Assembly (NCBI GenBank): GCA_038728085.1
Contig: JAVYUU010000002.1
Location: forward strand, 62,001-126,000
From: Candidatus Bathyarchaeia archaeon
GTDB taxonomy: Archaea; Thermoproteota; Bathyarchaeia; Bathyarchaeales; Bathycorpusculaceae
Length of the DNA stretch: 64,000 nt
Direction of reading: 5' to 3'
How positions within the stretch are numbered: position 1 is the stretch's first letter; each line of letters starts with the position of its first letter. The position numbers and the translations under genes are program-made. The notes beneath the pieces were generated by a model. The model was given only the letters and a program-made list of their open reading frames with translations, was not told the origin of the DNA and ran no database searches. This document shows, one piece after another, positions 25,558 through 34,266 of this stretch.

Positions 25558-26253
25558 TTGTCTGAAATTGCGTTGAGATTCAGGGATCGTTGGAGTTTGG
25601 AAAGGTCTGCAGTAATATTGGCTGGAGGTTTTTCTAAGAGGTTTGGCTCAGACAAGGGATTAACAACATTGTTAGGCAAGCCCCTCATTAAATATGTACT
25701 AGACGCTGTAGACGATGTTGTTGAGGAAGCCATAATTGTTGGCAGCTCCAACGAGCAGGCGGAGGCTTATTCAAAAGCTTTAGGTTCAAATGTTAAAGTA
25801 ATTGTGGATAGATATGAAGTGCGTAGTCCCCTCGTGGGCGCCTTAACAGGCTTCAACGAAGCTAAGGGCGAGTATGTGCTTCTGCTTCCATGCGACACCC
25901 CCCTTGTCTCAAGGGACGTTCTCGCCCTGCTCCTTGAACTTTGTATAAACAGAAACGCGGCCATACCCCGTTGGCCCAACGGTTACATTGAACCTTTGCA
26001 GGCGGCATACAGAACCAAGCCGGCACTGGATGCGGCGGAAAAAGCCTTAACCGAGGGAAAATTGGACCTGCGTTCCATGATTAAAAGGCTTAGGGGGATA
26101 AGATACATATCCACCCTTGTTCTCCAGCAGTTTGACCCTGAACTTAAAATGTTCTTAAACATAAATACTCCACTGGATTTGAAGAGGGCTGAGCAGATAT
26201 TAAAGAGCGGAGCAAAGCCAAGAGAAAAGAGGCTATCGTGGAAGCTATCTTAA
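25558..26253 (+). CDS. mobA: MobA-type molybdenum cofactor guanylyltransferase
   Basis: Nucleotidyltransferase of the MobA family, attaching GMP to molybdopterin to give the dinucleotide cofactor. AVILAGGFSKRFGSDKGL is the nucleotide loop, GKPLIKYV follows, RSPLVGALTGF and LLLPCDTPLVS contain the Mg-binding aspartate, and FLNINTPLDL closes the domain. The protein could start at TTG 25558 or later; residues 1-16 are extra relative to the family. Its 3' end overlaps that of the convergent aminotransferase gene by 9 bases. No molybdoenzyme is visible in the window apart from a possible link to the truncated ferredoxin subunit at the left edge. Confidence 0.82.
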   Translation: MSEIALRFRDRWSLERSAVILAGGFSKRFGSDKGLTTLLGKPLIKYVLDAVDDVVEEAIIVGSSNEQAEAYSKALGSNVKVIVDRYEVRSPLVGALTGFNEAKGEYVLLLPCDTPLVSRDVLALLLELCINRNAAIPRWPNGYIEPLQAAYRTKPALDAAEKALTEGKLDLRSMIKRLRGIRYISTLVLQQFDPELKMFLNINTPLDLKRAEQILKSGAKPREKRLSWKLS

Positions 26254-27522
26254 ACCTTTTGTAAACTCCTCCGTTTCCGAGAAGAGCTTTTCAATGTCCA
26301 CCCTTTTGTGGGCTGTGCATAATGCACCGTAATGGCCTGGAAGGAAGAAGATACCGTTAACAAGCAGCCTTAAATGGTATTCTAGAAGCCTTTTCTTGTC
26401 GGATCTAAAGGCGGCGTTGGTGTCTTTAACCTCCTCCTTCGTGAAGTAGACAGAGAACAGTGAGCCCGTTCCGGTGACTTGTATGTCTATGCCTTTAGCT
26501 TCGAAAATCTGCCTTAACTGTTGTCTTATCTTGTCGCCAAGTCTGTTCAGCCTATTTATTAGTAGTCCATCCTCCAAGATTTTCAGTGTTGTTAAGCCAG
26601 CCGTCATGGTTATGGGGTTCGCCGTGAAAGTTCCTCCATGGAATGAGTAGTATGGCCTCTGGTAGCGCGTGTGGTCAATTCTCTCCATGATTTCGGCTGG
26701 GCCGCAGAAGGCGCCCACCGGGAAGCCTCCGCCTAGGATTTTTCCAAGAACAGTTATGTCCGGCCTCACACCGAAAAATTGTTGAACCCCGCCGGGAGCG
26801 AGGCGGAAGCCAGTAATAACCTCGTCAACAATTAGTAATATCCCATGTTGGTCGCACAGCTCTCTTAATCCCTTCAAGAATTCCTTTTCCGCTGGGATGG
26901 CACCGCCTGCTCCGAGAACTGGTTCGATGATGATTGCTGCAACTTCTTTTTCGATGCCCTTGAGCCTTTCCCTAACGCCTTCAAGATTGTTGAAGGGCAA
27001 AACTACTGTATCCTCTAACGCTCCAGGCGTTAAACCCGCGGATTCAGGTATATCGTATGGAGGTTTCACCGCTTTGTGAAGGGCATCGTAGCCTCCGTGC
27101 CATCCACCCTCAAACTTGGCAATCTTTCTCCGTCCAGTATAGGCTCGAGCGAGGCGCACGGCATACATGTTTGCCTCCGTCCCGGAATTGGTGAAGCGAA
27201 TCATCTCAGCGCTTGGAATCATCCTGGCAACCTGCTCCGCCAAGGCTATTTCCAACTCATGGGCAGTGCCATAATGGGTTCCCCTTTCAAGTTGCTTCTT
27301 AACAGCCTTCACAACAGCCGGTGGGCTGTGTCCAAGAATGAGGGCTGTATGTCCAAGCCAAAAATCAATGTACTCATTCCCATCGACGTCGTAAAGCTTG
27401 CACCCCTTGGCTCTAGCCGTGTAGAAGGGATAAGGCTCAAAATGCCTTATTGCATAAGAAACACCCGCGGGCAGAACTCTCTTGGCTCGCTCATGCAAGA
27501 TCCTAGAAGTTGGAGTTTTCAA
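26245..27522 (-). CDS. Class III aminotransferase, glutamate-1-semialdehyde aminomutase-like
   Basis: PLP enzyme closest to HemL, which converts glutamate-1-semialdehyde to 5-aminolevulinate. Seen: NSGTEANMYAVRLARAYTG, KFEGGWHGGYD, IIEPVLGAGG, LLIVDEVITGFR and the PLP-lysine motif VLGKILGGGFPVGAF. True HemL usually has KFEGCYHGHAD and PVMGNMGVV; this protein has GGWHGGYD, so it may be a paralog with a different amino-ketone substrate. No other haem genes are adjacent. 425 residues is the usual length. Confidence 0.75.
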   Translation of the reverse strand: MKTPTSRILHERAKRVLPAGVSYAIRHFEPYPFYTARAKGCKLYDVDGNEYIDFWLGHTALILGHSPPAVVKAVKKQLERGTHYGTAHELEIALAEQVARMIPSAEMIRFTNSGTEANMYAVRLARAYTGRRKIAKFEGGWHGGYDALHKAVKPPYDIPESAGLTPGALEDTVVLPFNNLEGVRERLKGIEKEVAAIIIEPVLGAGGAIPAEKEFLKGLRELCDQHGILLIVDEVITGFRLAPGGVQQFFGVRPDITVLGKILGGGFPVGAFCGPAEIMERIDHTRYQRPYYSFHGGTFTANPITMTAGLTTLKILEDGLLINRLNRLGDKIRQQLRQIFEAKGIDIQVTGTGSLFSVYFTKEEVKDTNAAFRSDKKRLLEYHLRLLVNGIFFLPGHYGALCTAHKRVDIEKLFSETEEFTKGLR

Positions 27523-27887
27523 AATGTAATCCTCAAACGTATTAGGCTCCCTCCGACCTCTTGCATTATGGCAATCCTACTTAATAAAACATAAGGCAAA
27601 AACCTTCGTGGCTTAATTCCAAGAAAAACTATAGCCATTAAGCTTTTAAGCAATCAAAATTAACTCATTCATTTTTGCTATTTTATAGGCGAAAAATGTA
27701 AAGCTTTTTTCAAAGATTGTCTGAAATATATCAATTTTTGCTGTTTTTATTTTTGTTTTTCTCATTCATTTTAATGTTCGTGTCAATTTCGACTTTTTAA
27801 TGGCCAAAAAATTACACTTTTTAAGTGATAGGAAAGTGATAATTTTCATGTTGAGAGCTGTGCCATTTAAAAATAGGGGATAGCTGT
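27523..27887. other. AT-rich intergenic region
   Basis: No gene seen in this stretch. It must hold the promoter of the minus-strand aminotransferase on its left. The right part is strongly AT-rich with T-runs that may terminate eL33 transcription. A 12-base direct repeat ctcattcatttt occurs at 27664 and 27761; significance doubtful in such biased sequence. Confidence 0.5.
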
Positions 27888-28151
27888 TTAACCAATTAAT
27901 TCAACCGTTGTTCCTAGAGCTTGTCCTGGGAGCCCTTTTCTAAATCTGGCTCTTACCAGTCCCTTTTTGCCATGCAAATCCACGATTTTTCCGATTATTT
28001 TTGTTTCTCCGTTTTTCCAAGCCACCTTTCGTCCAATTAGCCTGCTGGCTTCGGAAACCGAGGTGATATGGGGGAACTGGATTATGCACTCTTTTGACCT
28101 CTGCGTTTTTGGTCCAACCCTGTAATTGACTACTATTCCACGAATAGTCAT
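27888..28151 (-). CDS. rpl35ae: 50S ribosomal protein eL33 (L35Ae)
   Basis: Archaeal/eukaryotic large-subunit protein. MTIRGIVVNYRVGPKTQ, ECIIQFP, ASRLIGRKVAWKNGE, GKIVDLHGKKG and VRARFRKGLPGQALG are hallmark segments. ATG 28151 gives 87 residues, the standard archaeal length; the frame is open further upstream to 28211. It lies 60 bases after hjc and is likely co-transcribed with it. Confidence 0.93.
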   Translation of the reverse strand: MTIRGIVVNYRVGPKTQRSKECIIQFPHITSVSEASRLIGRKVAWKNGETKIIGKIVDLHGKKGLVRARFRKGLPGQALGTTVELIG

Positions 28152-28211
28152 TGAAATTCCCCTCAGCATTTTCGAATCAAAAGTTGAGGATTTTATCCGT
28201 TTCGCTCTCAA

Positions 28212-28634
28212 TTAGCCTATTTTGAAGTTTCCCTTATCCCTTTTTAGAATCCTAACTTTATCCGGAAGCTTTCCGCTTTCCCAGTCCTTCCAGCTTAATT
28301 CCTTAAAGACCCATTTTTTGCCAAGGTGGGCTGCCACCACCGCATGCTTAAATGAAGTATCTAGCGGTATGAGTTCCTCTAAAAACCGGAAGAGTTTTTC
28401 TATTTGCTGCTTCGGAAAATACGCGTAATAATCAGCGTTTTTAACTTCGAAGGCGTATACATGTTCTCCTTTCCTTGCCAACACGTCTGGAAGGGGGTTT
28501 AGGCTCGGGTTGCTTACTGGAATACGCACCGCGTTGTAGCCGTTTTTCTGTAGGAGTTTCACGAGAACGTTTTCGCTGTAAAACCCCCTCTTGCGCCATC
28601 TTCGAATGGCATCCTTATCAATTTCTCTAACCAT
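28212..28634 (-). CDS. hjc: Archaeal Holliday junction resolvase Hjc
   Basis: Structure-specific endonuclease that cuts four-way junctions during recombination. The PD-(D/E)XK site is complete: GFYSENVLVKLL carries the catalytic Glu, NPLPDVLARKGEHVYAFEVKN holds the Asp and the ExK pair. The length (140) is close to characterised Hjc proteins. It is followed by eL33 on the same strand. Confidence 0.92.
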   Translation of the reverse strand: MVREIDKDAIRRWRKRGFYSENVLVKLLQKNGYNAVRIPVSNPSLNPLPDVLARKGEHVYAFEVKNADYYAYFPKQQIEKLFRFLEELIPLDTSFKHAVVAAHLGKKWVFKELSWKDWESGKLPDKVRILKRDKGNFKIG

Positions 28635-28684
28635 CTCAGTGCACTGAACTTTAATTTGGAATTGGTGTGCTATTATAGCCTTTA

Positions 28685-30928
28685 CTAAACTTTTGGTTTT
28701 CGACGTGTTTGAACAGGAACCTCGATCTTCGCCTCCTCAACTAGACATTCTCTTAAATAGTCGTCTAGGGTTGCAGCTGGCACCACCTCAATCTTATAAT
28801 CCCTCGGGTCTATTGAATGCTCATAGTTTTTCCTTGGGATAACCACCTTCTTGAAACCCCAGGCTTCTGCAGCTCTAATTTTCTCGTGAACTCCCCCCAC
28901 GGCGGTAATTTGTATAGTGTCGCCTACGCCTAGGTTTATTTCGCCCGTGACTGCAACGTCCTGCCTTATCGGTTTGCCCTCAATAAGCGAGCATAGGAGT
29001 ATCGTCATGGTTACGCCGGCGGATGGGCCGTCCACACCGTAGGATTGAGCGAAGTCTATGTGGGTGAAGTAGTCTTGGGCTATGTCTATGCCGTATTTTT
29101 GGAGGATTACGCTGCGGACTTTGGCTATGCTGTCGGCTATGAAGCTTTGCCCCTTGGCTACGCCGGTCACCTTATAGTATCCTTTAATGGGGTAGTTTCT
29201 TGGAAGGTCGCTTCGCTTAACCATGGTGGCTTTCACACAGAGAACACTGCCAGTCATCTCGCCGCTGTAGGGATCGCGGACAACCGCTAAACCATAAATC
29301 TGCCCAAGCTTAACGCCTTCGGGTTTTATCTCGAGAAGCTTACCCCTCTCCTTCATCTCATGCTCTAATATTTGTCTCTGGATTGTTTTACAGTGATGTT
29401 CAATAGCCTCGCGGACATGTCGCCGTTCAACAACCTTGCAGCCCTCGTTCATGGCAAGAGTTGCCGCGGTTTTAATGATTGAGATCAGCGGTCTGAACCG
29501 TGTGGTTAGGGCATCCTTCTTGTTGCTGCGCCTTCTACCCTCATCAATTATCTCTTCGCAAGCCTCGCGGCTGAAGGGTATTAAGTTGAAGCGTTTAACT
29601 TCCTGGGCGATGAACTGCACATATTTGCGTCGGTTCTCCACGGTGTTGGGCATGTCATTGTTCATCATAACAACTTTTCCATAGCCGTAAATCCTATCCA
29701 TTAAGGCTGGGTGAATCTGGTTTACGCTGTCAAAGTTCCCAGCGCCAACAAGAAATGTTATGGCTGGAACAGGCTCCGTGGAGACGGCCATTGCCGCCGT
29801 GTCTCCGCCGTGCCAACGTCCCCTCATGGTTATGGGTAGTTGGCCGTCCTCAAGCACCGTGAGGAGCGTGATAACCTCGTCTGAGTCGAGGTTCTTTATT
29901 TCATCAATATATAATATGCCAAACGAGGCCCTGTGAACGTCTCCGGCTGTGACCCGCTGGTGCTCCGGTGTGCCCAACCCGCCAGTTTGATAGGGGTCCC
30001 ATGCCACCGAACCGAAGAGTTGGGCGCTTCTGTGGCCTGTTGCATCAACAAAGGGCGCCTTTCCGGAGCTATTATCCACTATGAGTTTTGGTATGTCGCT
30101 TTGCTGGGCGCCTCCGATACCCTTCAGTGTCCCTAAACCGCCTATCCTTGAGAACCACCATATGAAGACTCCGAAGAAAATTAGGCTTCCACCGGGAATG
30201 AATGTCAGCGGTACAAGGCCAACCACTCTGTCGATGAAGTAATTCGTGAAGTTATAGTTGTAGTATTCCTGCAAGGGTTGGCCGAGAAACATCGGGTTTG
30301 CATTCCAAGTTAGCCATGCTTGATACATGAAGTAGAAGCCTAAACTCATCAGAAACAGGCCCATGATTATCAGAAATATTTGAAGCGCCTTCAACCCAAC
30401 TTTTGTGACAAACTTTCTTTTAAGCTCTTTGAGTTGCTCCTTTTGGATAATCTTTTTTCCTTCGCCGGCCTTGTGGATGGAAATTCTCGGCTGGCTTGGA
30501 AGAACAGGGTTTTTCCAGCATAAGACATCGAAGAGTTTGATACCCTTCTCCTTGTAAATTTGGGTTAACTTTTCGGCTAAGGCTCTCCCGATGAGCGACT
30601 TGCCGGTGCCGGGATCCCCCAAAAGTAGGAGGTATGGGCCTGGACTTATGAGGGTTTTAGCCGAAGGCTTAGGCTTATCCGGGCTACTCCAGCTTTCATA
30701 CCATTTTATCTTTTCCAGGTACTTTAGTTTGTGAACCCACTCGTCTAGGCAGAGGAAGCACTCTTTCAAGGCTTGGTCTTGGCCTATAACCCAGTTTATT
30801 AGGTTGTCATCCACTGGGAAGCCTTCAGTGCTTTTGAAGTTTCCCCAATCCCATTTCACCCTAACCTTTCTTCCATTAACAGTTCTTTCCAGAATCTCCA
30901 CGTCATTTCCAAAATAGTCAACAGACAA
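28685..30928 (-). CDS. lonB: Archaeal LonB-type membrane-anchored ATP-dependent protease
   Basis: Membrane-attached AAA+ protease that degrades damaged or regulatory proteins. The AAA+ module has Walker A GDPGTGKS (104-111) and Walker B ILYIDEIKNL; two transmembrane segments inserted between them (about 173-203 and 237-261) are the mark of archaeal LonB. The C-terminal protease domain has the Ser-Lys dyad in GVDGPSAGVTM and GVHEKIRAA. 747 residues, somewhat longer than most LonB proteins because the insertion is large. Monocistronic. Confidence 0.95.
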   Translation of the reverse strand: MSVDYFGNDVEILERTVNGRKVRVKWDWGNFKSTEGFPVDDNLINWVIGQDQALKECFLCLDEWVHKLKYLEKIKWYESWSSPDKPKPSAKTLISPGPYLLLLGDPGTGKSLIGRALAEKLTQIYKEKGIKLFDVLCWKNPVLPSQPRISIHKAGEGKKIIQKEQLKELKRKFVTKVGLKALQIFLIIMGLFLMSLGFYFMYQAWLTWNANPMFLGQPLQEYYNYNFTNYFIDRVVGLVPLTFIPGGSLIFFGVFIWWFSRIGGLGTLKGIGGAQQSDIPKLIVDNSSGKAPFVDATGHRSAQLFGSVAWDPYQTGGLGTPEHQRVTAGDVHRASFGILYIDEIKNLDSDEVITLLTVLEDGQLPITMRGRWHGGDTAAMAVSTEPVPAITFLVGAGNFDSVNQIHPALMDRIYGYGKVVMMNNDMPNTVENRRKYVQFIAQEVKRFNLIPFSREACEEIIDEGRRRSNKKDALTTRFRPLISIIKTAATLAMNEGCKVVERRHVREAIEHHCKTIQRQILEHEMKERGKLLEIKPEGVKLGQIYGLAVVRDPYSGEMTGSVLCVKATMVKRSDLPRNYPIKGYYKVTGVAKGQSFIADSIAKVRSVILQKYGIDIAQDYFTHIDFAQSYGVDGPSAGVTMTILLCSLIEGKPIRQDVAVTGEINLGVGDTIQITAVGGVHEKIRAAEAWGFKKVVIPRKNYEHSIDPRDYKIEVVPAATLDDYLRECLVEEAKIEVPVQTRRKPKV

Positions 30929-31460
30929 TCATCAACACCCTTTCCGTTTTAGCCCCTTCTCCAGGCCTCACCCAACAATGCATCAGCAAGTAATTATAGG
31001 GTTATTTCAGAAACGGCAATATGAAAAAACCAAAAACATGGCCAGCCATGTTTCGACAAACGAAAAACTTCTTTTAAGCAAAAAGCTCAGAAAAGGCCTT
31101 CTCCAACAGGAAAAAGAAAGTAGACGAATCGAAGATAAATGAAATAAGGCTTGAAACTTCTGCAAGCTATCAGTGGCGGATCAGCGAAAAACGGAAAACC
31201 TCGTTAATGGCTTTAAAATGCAAAAGAAGCCTTTTAATCAGTTTTCAGCTCAGCCCTCAAACCAAAAGCATGGACTTGACCAAGGCTTCCTCAAGAAACC
31301 GACGAAAATCTCCATGCCAAACCAGAGCAGCACATCTTCGACGTAGCTTCGATGTTATCTGGAACAGCATCTATCAGCGAGACATATTTTCTCCAACTTA
31401 TTGACACCGGTGGCATCGCAATGCTGAGCTTTACGTCAAATGACTTTAAGCGGTTCACTG

Positions 31461-31719
31461 GTTGATGCTTTTGTATACAGCCCTTCAGCACTTTCCTGCC
31501 GTGGACACTTCACCAGCATGCTGCACACATCTGAAAAGAGGGCTTTTTCTGGTTTTTTCGGCACGTGTGTGCAAACTTGAATTGCATGGTGTAGGCTAAG
31601 TGACTAATGTTTTTGCGTTTTTCGTGTTTTATTTTTACTTGACAGTTAAATTGGTAAAAATGGTATTACCAATTCTTTACTATTTCACTGAGACTCACCA
31701 GGTATACAAAAGCATCAAC
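31461..31719. repeat. 18-bp perfect inverted repeat bounding 223 bp
   Basis: gttgatgcttttgtatac at 31461-31478 is exactly reverse-complementary to gtatacaaaagcatcaac at 31702-31719. The arms point inwards like the terminal inverted repeats of a small non-autonomous element. I see no transposase frame between them and no clear target-site duplication just outside, so the ends may be internal to a larger decayed element. Confidence 0.6.
31650..31673. promoter_or_regulatory. Palindrome, possible operator
   Basis: attggtaa - 8 bases - ttaccaat, a perfect 8-base inverted repeat about 110 bases before the broken acetyltransferase gene. It lies inside the 31461-31719 repeat pair, so it could equally be part of that element. 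Confidence 0.35.
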
Positions 31720-31780
31720 AAAGAGCTGCTTGGTCGCCTTTGAAAAAGCATATTTTGATGTTTAAGGCTTCATTAGGAGT

Positions 31781-32329
31781 ATGAAAACCGGAGAAGTTAT
31801 TCGGGAGTTTGTTGCCAAAGATGGCCGCAGGGTTATCCTGCGAACCCTAAAGTGGGAGGATCTTGACGATCTTTAGGAGTTTATCAACTCGCTTGTAGAG
31901 GAGGGAGCTAATATCCTCAGGGCGGAGAAGGTTTCGAGAGATGAAGAGATCGAATGGCTCTCAAATATTTTCAAGTGTATAGAAAAAGGCGAAATCTTCT
32001 GCGTGGCGGCAGAGGTGGATGGGCGTTTGGTGGCTAATTCAGAAATCATAAGGGGGGCTGGCTATTCGAGACATGTGGGCATCATAGGAATAGCCATCAA
32101 GAAAGGCTTCAGGGGCATAGGCATTGGAACTGAAATGATGAAAACTCTAGAAGAGTACGCGAGAAAAATGGGCTTAAAAGTTTTGATGCTGTCCGTTTTC
32201 GCCAACAACACACTCGCCATAAACCTCTATAAGAAAATGGGGTTTGTGGAAACCGGGAGGATTCCCAAAAGGTTTTTCAAAGACGGAAACTACATAGATG
32301 AAATTATAATGACAAAGGTTCTTGAATAA
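31781..32329 (+). pseudogene. GNAT acetyltransferase interrupted by in-frame TAG
   Basis: Reads as one continuous GNAT protein of about 182 residues except for a TAG at 31874-31876 (codon 32). The ATG at 31781 has TAGGAG just upstream, and residues before the stop (RVILRTLKWEDLDDL) and after it (EFINSLVEEGANIL) form the normal first strand and helix of the fold. The acetyl-CoA motif follows as IKKGFRGIGIGTEMM, then LSVFANNTLAINLYKKMGF. The residue expected at the stop is Leu, one base away (TTG). A shorter product could start at GTG 32003 and would lack the first third of the fold. Confidence 0.7.
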
Positions 32330-32340
32330 GTGGTGGAACC

Positions 32341-32763
32341 TTGGCGGGCTTTAAGGTTTACAGCACCACTTACACTTTCTCCACGAAGGGCGAAATTGAA
32401 TTCGTAGACTTAACTGATAAAGTTCAGGAGGCAGTCGCCCGCTCTGGTATAAAAAATGGTATAGTGCATGTTTTCGCGCCCCATGCAACTGGGATTCTAA
32501 TTCTAACTGAGGATGAGTATGGATTGCTGAATGACATTAAGGCTTTGCTGGAAAAATTGGTTCCTAAGGGAGCCGGTTATATGCACCCCTCGAATGCTCA
32601 CTCTCACCTGCGATCGGTTCTGCTTCCACCGGACAGGACTTTACCCGTTGTGGATGGTAGGGTTGAGTTTGGAACGTGGCAGTCATTGTTGTTTGTGGAA
32701 ACAGACGTGCATCCAAGAAGGAGAACAGTAATTATCCACGTAATAGGTGAAACAGGAGAATGA
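32341..32763 (+). CDS. YjbQ family protein (UPF0047)
   Basis: Single-domain protein of the YjbQ/UPF0047 family, some members of which show weak thiamine-phosphate synthase activity. Conserved residues lie in HVFAPHATGILILTEDE and HPSNAHSHLRSVLLPP (His cluster that binds a metal or phosphate) and in EFGTWQSLLFVETD. 140 residues is standard. TTG start 11 bases after the broken GNAT gene, with GGTGGA upstream. Exact role unknown in archaea. Confidence 0.9.
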   Translation: MAGFKVYSTTYTFSTKGEIEFVDLTDKVQEAVARSGIKNGIVHVFAPHATGILILTEDEYGLLNDIKALLEKLVPKGAGYMHPSNAHSHLRSVLLPPDRTLPVVDGRVEFGTWQSLLFVETDVHPRRRTVIIHVIGETGE

Positions 32764-32771
32764 GAATGCCT

Positions 32772-32990
32772 CTACCCTTTCTTTTCGATTAACTTCTCGA
32801 GCTCCTCTATGCGTTTTGTCAGTTTTGCCAGTTCGGCTTCCAACGCCCTCTTGTATTCTTGTAAAGCTTTCAATTCATCCGTTGGATCGATTGGGTAGTA
32901 ATAGTCGGAGCTCTAGCCCATGCTGGAGGCCCATGGGTATCTCGAGCACCACCAACCTTTAGGCCAGCACCATGCTTTTCACATGTTCCT
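32772..32990 (-). pseudogene. Remnant of DUF5320-like protein
   Basis: The C-terminal coiled coil is intact (YYYPIDPTDELKALQ...ELEKLIEKKG, stop at 32772), but the tryptophan/glycine-rich N-terminal part is scrambled: GPPAWARA and WPKGWW-like pieces lie in two other frames and no start codon joins them. DUF5320 proteins have exactly this plan (GPG/W-rich head, charged coiled-coil tail) and often sit beside DUF134 regulators, whose remnant lies divergently at 33032. Confidence 0.5.
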
Positions 32991-33031
32991 CCACCTTTTC
33001 GTGATATATCACAAAACATAAATACTTGTCT

Positions 33032-33217
33032 ATTTTCTTGGAACCAGCGGAAATAGAGGCTCTCAAACTTGTTGAGTTGGAGAAGCTAACTTTTGAAGAA
33101 GCTGCCGCAAGAATGAAAGTTTCAAGGAACACTGTTTGGAGGCTTGCTGAAAGGGTGTGAGAGAAACTTGCGAGAGCCGTAGTCGAAGGTAGGGAAATCC
33201 TCATACCGCATGAATAA
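33032..33217 (+). pseudogene. Remnant of DUF134 (UPF0251) HTH regulator
   Basis: The plus strand encodes IFLEPAEIEALKLVELEKL, FEEAAARMKVSRNTVWRLAERV, then a TGA at 33158-33160, then EKLARAVVEGREILIPHE. This is the sigma70-region-4-like HTH of DUF134 proteins including its typical ending, but the N-terminal RxRPKxxR part is missing and the frame is cut by a stop. DUF134 and DUF5320 genes commonly accompany NifX/MTH1175-type iron-molybdenum proteins; none is left here. Confidence 0.6.
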
Positions 33218-33560
33218 CTTCGCAGAACAATTTATCATCCAGCAAATAAAGTTTTCAACAAAAATTAAACAAAACTTCATATGTTTTCTTCATCTGCATT
33301 TAATTTTTCATAATTCTTGTATAAAAGTTTGTTTTCGTGATTTTTACGCACATAGAGAAACGAACCGCCGAAGCTTTTCCAAAGCTTTTACACTTAGAAA
33401 CTTCTTGAGGAATCCGTCTTAAGCGTTGGATTAATGAATGTTCAAAGCTGTTCTTCCTGCGAAGCTATCTGATGCAATGTTCCTCTTATCTTGTTGTTTT
33501 ATGAATATTTAAGGTTCGTTTGTTTTCGAGTTTCCGAAATGTTTATAGGCCCTTTTGAAA
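33218..33560. other. AT-rich intergenic region before dtxR-feoAB
   Basis: No gene supported. A 70-codon frame at 33210-33422 has low-complexity, AT-driven composition. The right end holds a TATA-like gtttata at about 33541 that probably drives the iron regulon. Confidence 0.45.
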
Positions 33561-33576
33561 TTACGAGTGCTCGTAA
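33561..33576. promoter_or_regulatory. DtxR/MntR-type operator
   Basis: Perfect palindrome ttacgag-tg-ctcgtaa placed 12 bases before the TTG start of the DtxR-family gene and about 20 bases after a TATA-like box. Its position would block transcription when the metal-bound repressor binds, giving autoregulation of the dtxR-feoA-feoB unit. Confidence 0.6.
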
Positions 33577-33588
33577 ATTGGTGAAGAA

Positions 33589-34266
33589 TTGACCGCTGAG
33601 CTTTCCCACGAGGCTGAGGAGTATATAGAAGCCATCTACAAGCTTCAAAAGAGGAGAGGGGTTGCTAGAACAAAGGAGTTGGCGAGGGCGCTTAATGTTG
33701 TCCCAGGATCCATAACAAACACTATTGCTCACCTTGAGAAGCATGGACTGGTGGAGCACACACCCTACAGGGGTGTGAGGCTTACAGCCGAGGGGGAGAA
33801 GCTGGCTCTGAGCATTATCAGGCGGCACAGGCTTGCGGAGAGGCTGCTGACAGATCTTCTGGAGGCTGACTGGAGCGGGGTGCATGAAACCGCCTGCAGA
33901 CTTGAGCATGCCCTAACGGAGGATGTGCTTGCCCTTCTAGAGAAGCGCCTGGGCTATCCGCGATTCTGCCCTCATGGAAATCCTATACCAACAGAGGACG
34001 GCGAAATAGAGGACGTTGAGTGCTTTCCGCTGACCGCTGTGGCGGAGAATCAGATGTGCATTGTTGTTAGGCTTGTCGACGAAAAGAAGGAGACTCTTGC
34101 ATTGCTAGCCGCTATGGGGATAAAACCTAATGTTCCGATTCAAGTAATTAAGGCAGAGCAGAAGCAGCTTGTTTTGTGTGTAGCTGGGAAAAAGTGTACG
34201 GTGAGCCTTGAGAAAGCCGAAAACATCTGGGTTAGGTTTGCCGGAGTGGATGCTGCGAATGTTTAG
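33589..34266 (+). CDS. DtxR/MntR family metal-dependent repressor
   Basis: Three-domain repressor of 225 residues: an N-terminal winged helix (YIEAIYKLQKRRGVARTKELA, VVPGSITNTIAHLEKHGLV), the dimerisation/metal domain (RHRLAERLLTDLLEADW, ETACRLEHALTEDVLALLEKRL, CPHGNPIP) and a C-terminal SH3-like FeoA domain from about 150. Family members sense Fe(II) or Mn(II). The gene overlaps feoA, which makes iron the likely ligand. A perfect palindrome lies directly upstream. TTG start with GGTGA. Confidence 0.92.
   Translation: MTAELSHEAEEYIEAIYKLQKRRGVARTKELARALNVVPGSITNTIAHLEKHGLVEHTPYRGVRLTAEGEKLALSIIRRHRLAERLLTDLLEADWSGVHETACRLEHALTEDVLALLEKRLGYPRFCPHGNPIPTEDGEIEDVECFPLTAVAENQMCIVVRLVDEKKETLALLAAMGIKPNVPIQVIKAEQKQLVLCVAGKKCTVSLEKAENIWVRFAGVDAANV

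Larger units (their letters stand above)
30929..31780. other. Gene-poor, probably decayed region
   Basis: No supported gene in 850 bases. Short frames on both strands (31207-31404 and 31291-31491) show no recognisable protein. The stretch contains an 18-base inverted repeat spaced 223 bases apart and a small palindrome near its right end, and is followed by several broken genes, so it probably contains remains of an inserted element. Confidence 0.5.

Noticed and set aside
27664-27772. 12-bp direct repeat ctcattcatttt
   Set aside because: Two copies in very AT-rich DNA without further structure; no evidence for an iteron or CRISPR.
31207-31491. Short frames on both strands in the gene-free region
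   Set aside because: No start signals, no domain, overlapping each other; probably remnants or chance.
31874-31876. Pyrrolysine codon in the GNAT gene
   Set aside because: TAG is used freely as a stop in this window (for example at 6216, 16985 and 20640) and the position suits Leu, so a nonsense mutation is more likely.
33210-33422. 70-codon plus-strand frame
   Set aside because: AT-driven Phe/Lys/His-rich composition and no ribosome binding site; overlaps the end of the DUF134 remnant.
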